Assembly (NCBI GenBank): GCA_947385425.1
Contig: CANDKY010000032.1
Span: 1 to 37,809, forward strand
Source of the DNA: an uncultured Lachnospiraceae bacterium
Lineage (GTDB): Bacteria; Bacillota; Clostridia; Lachnospirales; Lachnospiraceae
Reading direction: 5' to 3'
DNA length: 37,809 nt
The notes under the pieces were generated by a model. It made no database searches. It was not told the DNA's origin and saw only the letters and a list, made by a program, of their open reading frames with translations. The position numbers and the translations under genes are program-made. Positions 34,257 through 37,809 of the stretch are shown piece after piece. Each line of letters starts with the position of its first letter. Position 1 is the first letter of the stretch.

Positions 34257-36924
34257 CCCATTCCTGCAGGATCTCTTCGCAGGCATCCACATCAATATCG
34301 TCAACGGCATTTTTCAGCCGCTCAAATAAATCATGTTTCCAGTCCGTATAGCGGTATTGATCCATATCCTTGAGAACCGCTTCCATATCGTCCATATCCA
34401 GATTATCAAGGGCTTCCCGGAGTTTTCCGAATAAAGTATGTAAGGTTTCTTCATCTGCGTCTGCCTTTTCCGCGTCATTTGTGACTTCATCGGGAAAGTA
34501 CGGCGCTAAAATCCTGGAGTATTCCGAGTATTGTTTGAGCAGGTCAGGGGTCTGCGCATGGATCATATCCGCATTTTCGGCGTTCCCGGCCTGTTCCAGG
34601 GAAGCGGCCAAATCGGACAGGGAATTAGCGCCGATTTGCCGGGATGCGCTTTTTAAAGCATGGACTTCTATCGTATACCCGTGCCAGTCTTCCTGCTTTT
34701 CAAGGTTTTCAATAAGCACTATTTTTTTGTTGATAAGATGATAATAATCCTTAAGTACCGCCCAATATAGTTTCTCGCTTCCAAGGAGCTGCATGGCTGC
34801 GTCCACATCCAGTCCTTCAATTTTCAGGGCAGGCTTTGCTTCCGGTTTTGCCTGTTTCCCGGAATGGTGGTTTACTTTTTGTATTTTGTCCTTTGGCAGC
34901 CAGTGTTTTAATGTGGATATAAGGAAACGCAGTTCAATGGGCTTGGGAACGAAATCATCCAGCCCTTCCCGTAAGAACATTGCGCGCGTCCCTGATACGG
35001 CATTGGCTGTCAGGGCAATGATCGGCACATCATCATAATCTTCGTGGAAACGGCGGATAATGTGGGTAGTTTCCACACCGTCCAGTTCCGGCATCATGTG
35101 ATCCATGAAGATCAGATCATAATGCTTCTGTGCTATTTTATCCAGGGCAATTTTGCCGCTTATAGCGGTATCTATATGCATTTGCATAGGTTCCAACAGG
35201 CCCTCTGTAACAGTGAGGTTTACCGTATTGTCATCGACAATCAATATCTCTGCGTCAGGTGCTACAAACTCAAAGTCGTCATCCGAAGGATGGTCGAGGT
35301 ACTGGCGGAGATCCTCATGGTTTATAATCGCGGCAAGATTAAGAGAATAAAGCGGTTTTCTTATGACAAGCAGATTATTGATGTCGCTTGTATAAGAAGA
35401 ACGGAAATCCAGTAAAAGTATTCCCGTAATTTCCGGGTGCCCTTTAATGTAGCCTTCAAATGCTTCGGTAAAGACACAGTGTTCAATGAAGAAAAAAGTA
35501 TTTTCCTCCAATACTAAGTCCGGCAGATCCTTTGAGGAAGTAATAAACTGGCATTTGCCGCCCAGGCGCCGGACATCTATTATCAACTGTTCCTTGATAT
35601 AAGGGTTGGAAATATAGAGGATGGCGTTGAAGGGCTTCAGATCCTTCTGGGAAATACTGGGGGTGTTGTCCTCGACCCTCTGGGGTAAGATAAAAGAGAA
35701 GCGGCTTCCCTTCCCGTATTCGCTTTCCGCCCATATATTCCCGTGCATAAGAGTGAGAAGCTGTTTGGAAATAGCCAGCCCTAAACCGGTCCCTTCCACA
35801 TTCCGGTTTCTTTTGCTGTCCAACTGCTGGAAGGTTTGGAAAAGATTGCCAAAATCTTCTTTTTTTATGCCAATCCCTGTATCCGTGACGGAAACCAGCA
35901 AATCAATATGGGAATTGTGTTTCCGGATGAAATCAACTTTTAAAAGGACCTGTCCGTGTTCGGTAAATTTCACGGCATTGTTGGCGATGTTTATAATAAG
36001 CTGTTTGATCCGGATCAGATCCCCATGCAGCTTGCTGGGGATATTGGGGGCGATATCAAGGATAAATTCCACATCCTTGCTGTCAATACGCGCCATGATA
36101 ATATTGGTAACATCATTTATAACGGAAAACATTTCATATTCGCTGGAGACAATATCCAGTTTTCCCGATTCGATTTTGGAAAAATCCAAAATATCATTAA
36201 TAATGGTAAGCAATGTTTTCCCGGAGGATTTGATCTGGTTTACATATTCCCTGGCAGCCGGGGGCAAATCTTCCCGGAGAGCCATTTCCGCCATACCGAT
36301 TACCGCATTCATAGGGGTACGGATTTCATGGCTCATGTTGGCAAGGAAATCGGATTTCATCCGTGCGGCCTTTTCCACTTCTATATTAGCCTGGTTCATC
36401 AACAGCGTATGGTGGGCAATGTTGGACAATACATTAGCAATTGTCTGGAAAAATGCGGTAATATCATTCAGGGAGTCCTTCTCAACAATGCGGATTTCCT
36501 GGGCAGCATTCCAGTAAGAGATAGGATCTACGTTGATCTCCCTGGCTGTCTCCATGATTTTTGTCATATTCGGGGAATCGGTCAGGAGCTGGCCGCCGAT
36601 AAAACATCCTATCATTTTGCCGTTGGCCATGATGGGGGCCGAAAAATCCAGAAGGCCGGCATGACAGTAATACAAGCTGGCTTTCCCCTTTTTTCGGGCA
36701 GTGTCTATGCCATATTTATTGCACTGCTCACAGCGCAGGCATCCAAGTGTGGATTTTTTAGTATATTTCTGGCAAAAAGTGGAAAAATTTGTTTCCTGTG
36801 TGATAGAAACCCCGTTCACATCGGTAATGACTGCCGCGATGCCGGTCAGTTTGGAAAAAGCATTTTGTATTTGCTGTAAAATATCCACGTCAATAAAGTC
36901 TGTGATATATAGTTCTTCCTGCAT
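34240..36924 (-). CDS. PocR-domain hybrid histidine kinase with two receiver-like domains and Hpt
   Basis: Large soluble hybrid kinase, 894 residues. Residues 5-165 form a PocR-type sensor with cysteines at 62, 65, 68 (GCLRCEQC) and 87 ([14 protein letters not shown]), suggesting a metal or small-molecule sensor. The phosphotransfer helix has [15 protein letters not shown] (His199); the ATPase domain has [15 protein letters not shown] and [10 protein letters not shown]. Residues 430-545 look like a receiver that has lost its acidic and phospho-acceptor residues. A canonical receiver follows (Asp564/565, Asp608 in [11 protein letters not shown], Lys661). An Hpt domain with [14 protein letters not shown] (His755) is followed by a helical tail (826-890) resembling that of the chemosensory operon's kinase. 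I chose the ATG at 36924, with AAAGGCGG upstream. Confidence 0.93.
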   Translation of the reverse strand: MQEELYITDFIDVDILQQIQNAFSKLTGIAAVITDVNGVSITQETNFSTFCQKYTKKSTLGCLRCEQCNKYGIDTARKKGKASLYYCHAGLLDFSAPIMANGKMIGCFIGGQLLTDSPNMTKIMETAREINVDPISYWNAAQEIRIVEKDSLNDITAFFQTIANVLSNIAHHTLLMNQANIEVEKAARMKSDFLANMSHEIRTPMNAVIGMAEMALREDLPPAAREYVNQIKSSGKTLLTIINDILDFSKIESGKLDIVSSEYEMFSVINDVTNIIMARIDSKDVEFILDIAPNIPSKLHGDLIRIKQLIINIANNAVKFTEHGQVLLKVDFIRKHNSHIDLLVSVTDTGIGIKKEDFGNLFQTFQQLDSKRNRNVEGTGLGLAISKQLLTLMHGNIWAESEYGKGSRFSFILPQRVEDNTPSISQKDLKPFNAILYISNPYIKEQLIIDVRRLGGKCQFITSSKDLPDLVLEENTFFFIEHCVFTEAFEGYIKGHPEITGILLLDFRSSYTSDINNLLVIRKPLYSLNLAAIINHEDLRQYLDHPSDDDFEFVAPDAEILIVDDNTVNLTVTEGLLEPMQMHIDTAISGKIALDKIAQKHYDLIFMDHMMPELDGVETTHIIRRFHEDYDDVPIIALTANAVSGTRAMFLREGLDDFVPKPIELRFLISTLKHWLPKDKIQKVNHHSGKQAKPEAKPALKIEGLDVDAAMQLLGSEKLYWAVLKDYYHLINKKIVLIENLEKQEDWHGYTIEVHALKSASRQIGANSLSDLAASLEQAGNAENADMIHAQTPDLLKQYSEYSRILAPYFPDEVTNDAEKADADEETLHTLFGKLREALDNLDMDDMEAVLKDMDQYRYTDWKHDLFERLKNAVDDIDVDACEEILQEWETHAI

Positions 36925-36948
36925 ATAAATAAATCCGCCTTTCTGTTT

Positions 36949-37013
36949 CTTTCCTGCCGAGGATATGTCCGGGAAGCGGTTCCGGGGCATATCCTCGGCA
37001 GGAAAGTTTTTTT
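36949..37013 (+). terminator. Very strong hairpin with a T-run, oriented against the local genes
   Basis: CTTTCCTGCCGAGGATATG (36949-36967) pairs perfectly with 36988-37006, a 19-bp stem extended inward by imperfect pairs. Seven T residues (37007-37013) follow on the plus strand. Both flanking genes are on the minus strand, so as a terminator it would stop plus-strand (antisense) transcripts. For the minus-strand transcript it is an intercistronic hairpin between the receiver gene and the PocR kinase. Confidence 0.6.
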
Positions 37014-37019
37014 AAAAAT

Positions 37020-37809
37020 TCAGTTGACAAATTTACTGATGGTAGACAGCAGTTTAATATGGTCGATAGGTTTTAAGAGATATCCCTGCGGTTTAAGCGC
37101 CAATGCTTTTTCAATCTTATCCCGCTCGGAAATACCGGTCAGGAATATTACGGGTATATTTTGGGTAGTGGGGTTATCCCTCAGTTTTTTCAGTACGTCA
37201 GGGCCGCTTTCCAGGGGCATTTCATAGTCCAGCAAAATCAAATCCGTTCTCTTATTTTCCAGGAATTTAAAGGCTATCCTGCCGTTTAACGCAGTGGCAA
37301 CATCGTATTTGTCCGCCAGATGCCGTTTAATGATTTTCAGCATACGGGAGTCGTCGTCCACTACAAGTATATGCTTTCGGCCGGAAGGCGGATCGGTGAC
37401 AATTTCACCCAGATCCATATCTTCCACGGCTTCAAGTATTTTAGCCGATTCCCCAATCTCGTTGGTCAGTACCTGGAGCAGGGCATCGGATTCGCTCATA
37501 GCAGGTTCCTGTTTTGGCTTTGCCGGTTTGTCGTCCGATACAGGGGCAGCAGGCTTGGCGGAACTGTTTGCTGCCGGACCGGAGGGAACCTGTGCCTGGC
37601 CTGAAACAGGAACCTGTACCTGGCCGGCGGGCTGAGACGGGCCAGGAGTCTGTGTCTGTGCGGCAGATTGAGGTGAGCCGGGAGCCTGTGTCTGTGCGAT
37701 AGGTTGAGGTGAGCCGGGAGCCTGTGTCTGTGCGGCAGCCTGAGGTGAGCCGGAAGCCTGAGGTGAGCCGGAAGCCTGAGGTGAGCCGGAAGCCTGAGGT
37801 GAGCCGGAA
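37020..37809 (-). CDS. C-terminal receiver domain of a larger protein, 5' end beyond the window
   Basis: The minus-strand frame is open from the right edge to the stop at 37020-37022. The C-terminal 120 residues are a receiver with VVDDDSRM, the phospho-acceptor in LILLDYEMP and YLLKPID. The frame continues without a stop past the ATG at 37499 into about 100 residues of linker rich in Pro, Gln, Ala, Ser and Gly, including repeated SGSPQA units. The ATG at 37499 is therefore probably internal. The missing N-terminal part could be a kinase or another signalling domain. It precedes the PocR kinase gene on the same strand and may belong to the same system. Confidence 0.85.
   Translation of the reverse strand, partial: SGSPQASGSPQASGSPQASGSPQAAAQTQAPGSPQPIAQTQAPGSPQSAAQTQTPGPSQPAGQVQVPVSGQAQVPSGPAANSSAKPAAPVSDDKPAKPKQEPAMSESDALLQVLTNEIGESAKILEAVEDMDLGEIVTDPPSGRKHILVVDDDSRMLKIIKRHLADKYDVATALNGRIAFKFLENKRTDLILLDYEMPLESGPDVLKKLRDNPTTQNIPVIFLTGISERDKIEKALALKPQGYLLKPIDHIKLLSTISKFVN
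37632..37809. repeat. Coding tandem repeats of 36 bp and 18 bp
   Basis: Three related 36-bp units start at 37632, 37668 and 37704. They are followed from 37740 by at least three full 18-bp units and a partial one (consensus CTGAGGTGAGCCGGAAGC), running to the window edge. All are multiples of three and preserve the minus-strand frame, encoding SGSPQA-type and QTQAPGSPQ-type repeats. Near-identical 18-bp copies suggest recent slippage. Confidence 0.85.

Noticed and set aside
35621-36517. 298-codon plus-strand open frame
   Set aside because: Also antisense to the PocR kinase; its Ser/Ile/Phe-rich composition is typical of a shadow frame.
35956-36879. 307-codon plus-strand open frame
   Set aside because: It lies entirely opposite the PocR hybrid kinase, whose domains and motifs are clear. 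The antisense product shows no recognisable domain.
37632-37809. CRISPR array
   Set aside because: The repeats are contiguous, multiples of three and in frame with a coding sequence; there are no unique spacers.
1-37809. tRNA or rRNA genes
   Set aside because: I found no cloverleaf with conserved T-loop sequence and no rRNA signature while reading the intergenic regions.

Overview
The window looks like a chromosomal segment of an anaerobic, low-to-mid-GC Firmicute of the Lachnospiraceae type (class Clostridia). The evidence is the parA-parB-DUF4446-serS-DUF3881 order beside a perfect parS site, the sigma-A-type promoters, the purine-rich ribosome binding sites with ATG/TTG starts, and the families present (DUF3881, DUF1846, DUF3892, VanW, PocR-domain kinase). 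This is family recognition from sequence; no database search was run.

Layout. (1) 1-4918, visibly AT-richer: parS and an extended -10 promoter, then parA, parB, a DUF4446 membrane protein, serS and a DUF3881 protein. (2) 4919-7576: about 0.7 kb of degenerate non-coding DNA, then a small unit with a flavin-fold/ferredoxin protein and a class M (SirTM-like) sirtuin. (3) 7577-14851, an envelope and signalling block: a secreted VanW protein; then, behind a strong promoter, a 96-residue conserved-looking protein, a secreted protein with an internal duplication, an OmpR-type regulator, its membrane histidine kinase and an unrecognised membrane protein; then a membrane-anchored protein that fuses a dead amidase domain to an apparently active polysaccharide deacetylase. 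(4) 14959-25120, one long chemosensory operon behind a near-consensus promoter: HD-GYP regulator, soluble histidine kinase, second (degenerate) HD-GYP regulator, cheR, cheB, cheY, cheA, cheW and a methyl-accepting protein with almost no external domain. It ends at a clear terminator. (5) 25213-25385: two tandem copies of a structured repeat whose stems differ in sequence but keep pairing. (6) 25463-29710: a ferritin-like protein on the plus strand, then pyrG, DUF1846 and DUF3892 on the minus strand. (7) 30008-34243: ftsH and uvrC. (8) 34240-37809, minus strand: a large PocR-domain hybrid kinase and the C-terminal part of a receiver protein that runs off the window through a repetitive Ser-Pro-Gln-Ala-Gly linker.

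How it fits together. The chemosensory operon has receptor, coupling protein, kinase, both adaptation enzymes and a CheY, but no flagellar, pilus or CheC/CheX/CheZ gene in the window. It is led by c-di-GMP-type effectors, so its output may not be flagellar. The soluble kinase in that operon and the PocR kinase share an uncharacterised C-terminal helical module, which hints at a connected network. The two-component block in region 3 probably senses the envelope, given its secreted and cell-wall neighbours.

The strongest leads for something new are the covarying repeat pair, the class M sirtuin paired with a flavin/ferredoxin protein, the dead-amidase/deacetylase fusion, the intact/degenerate HD-GYP pair around one kinase, and the shared C-terminal kinase module.
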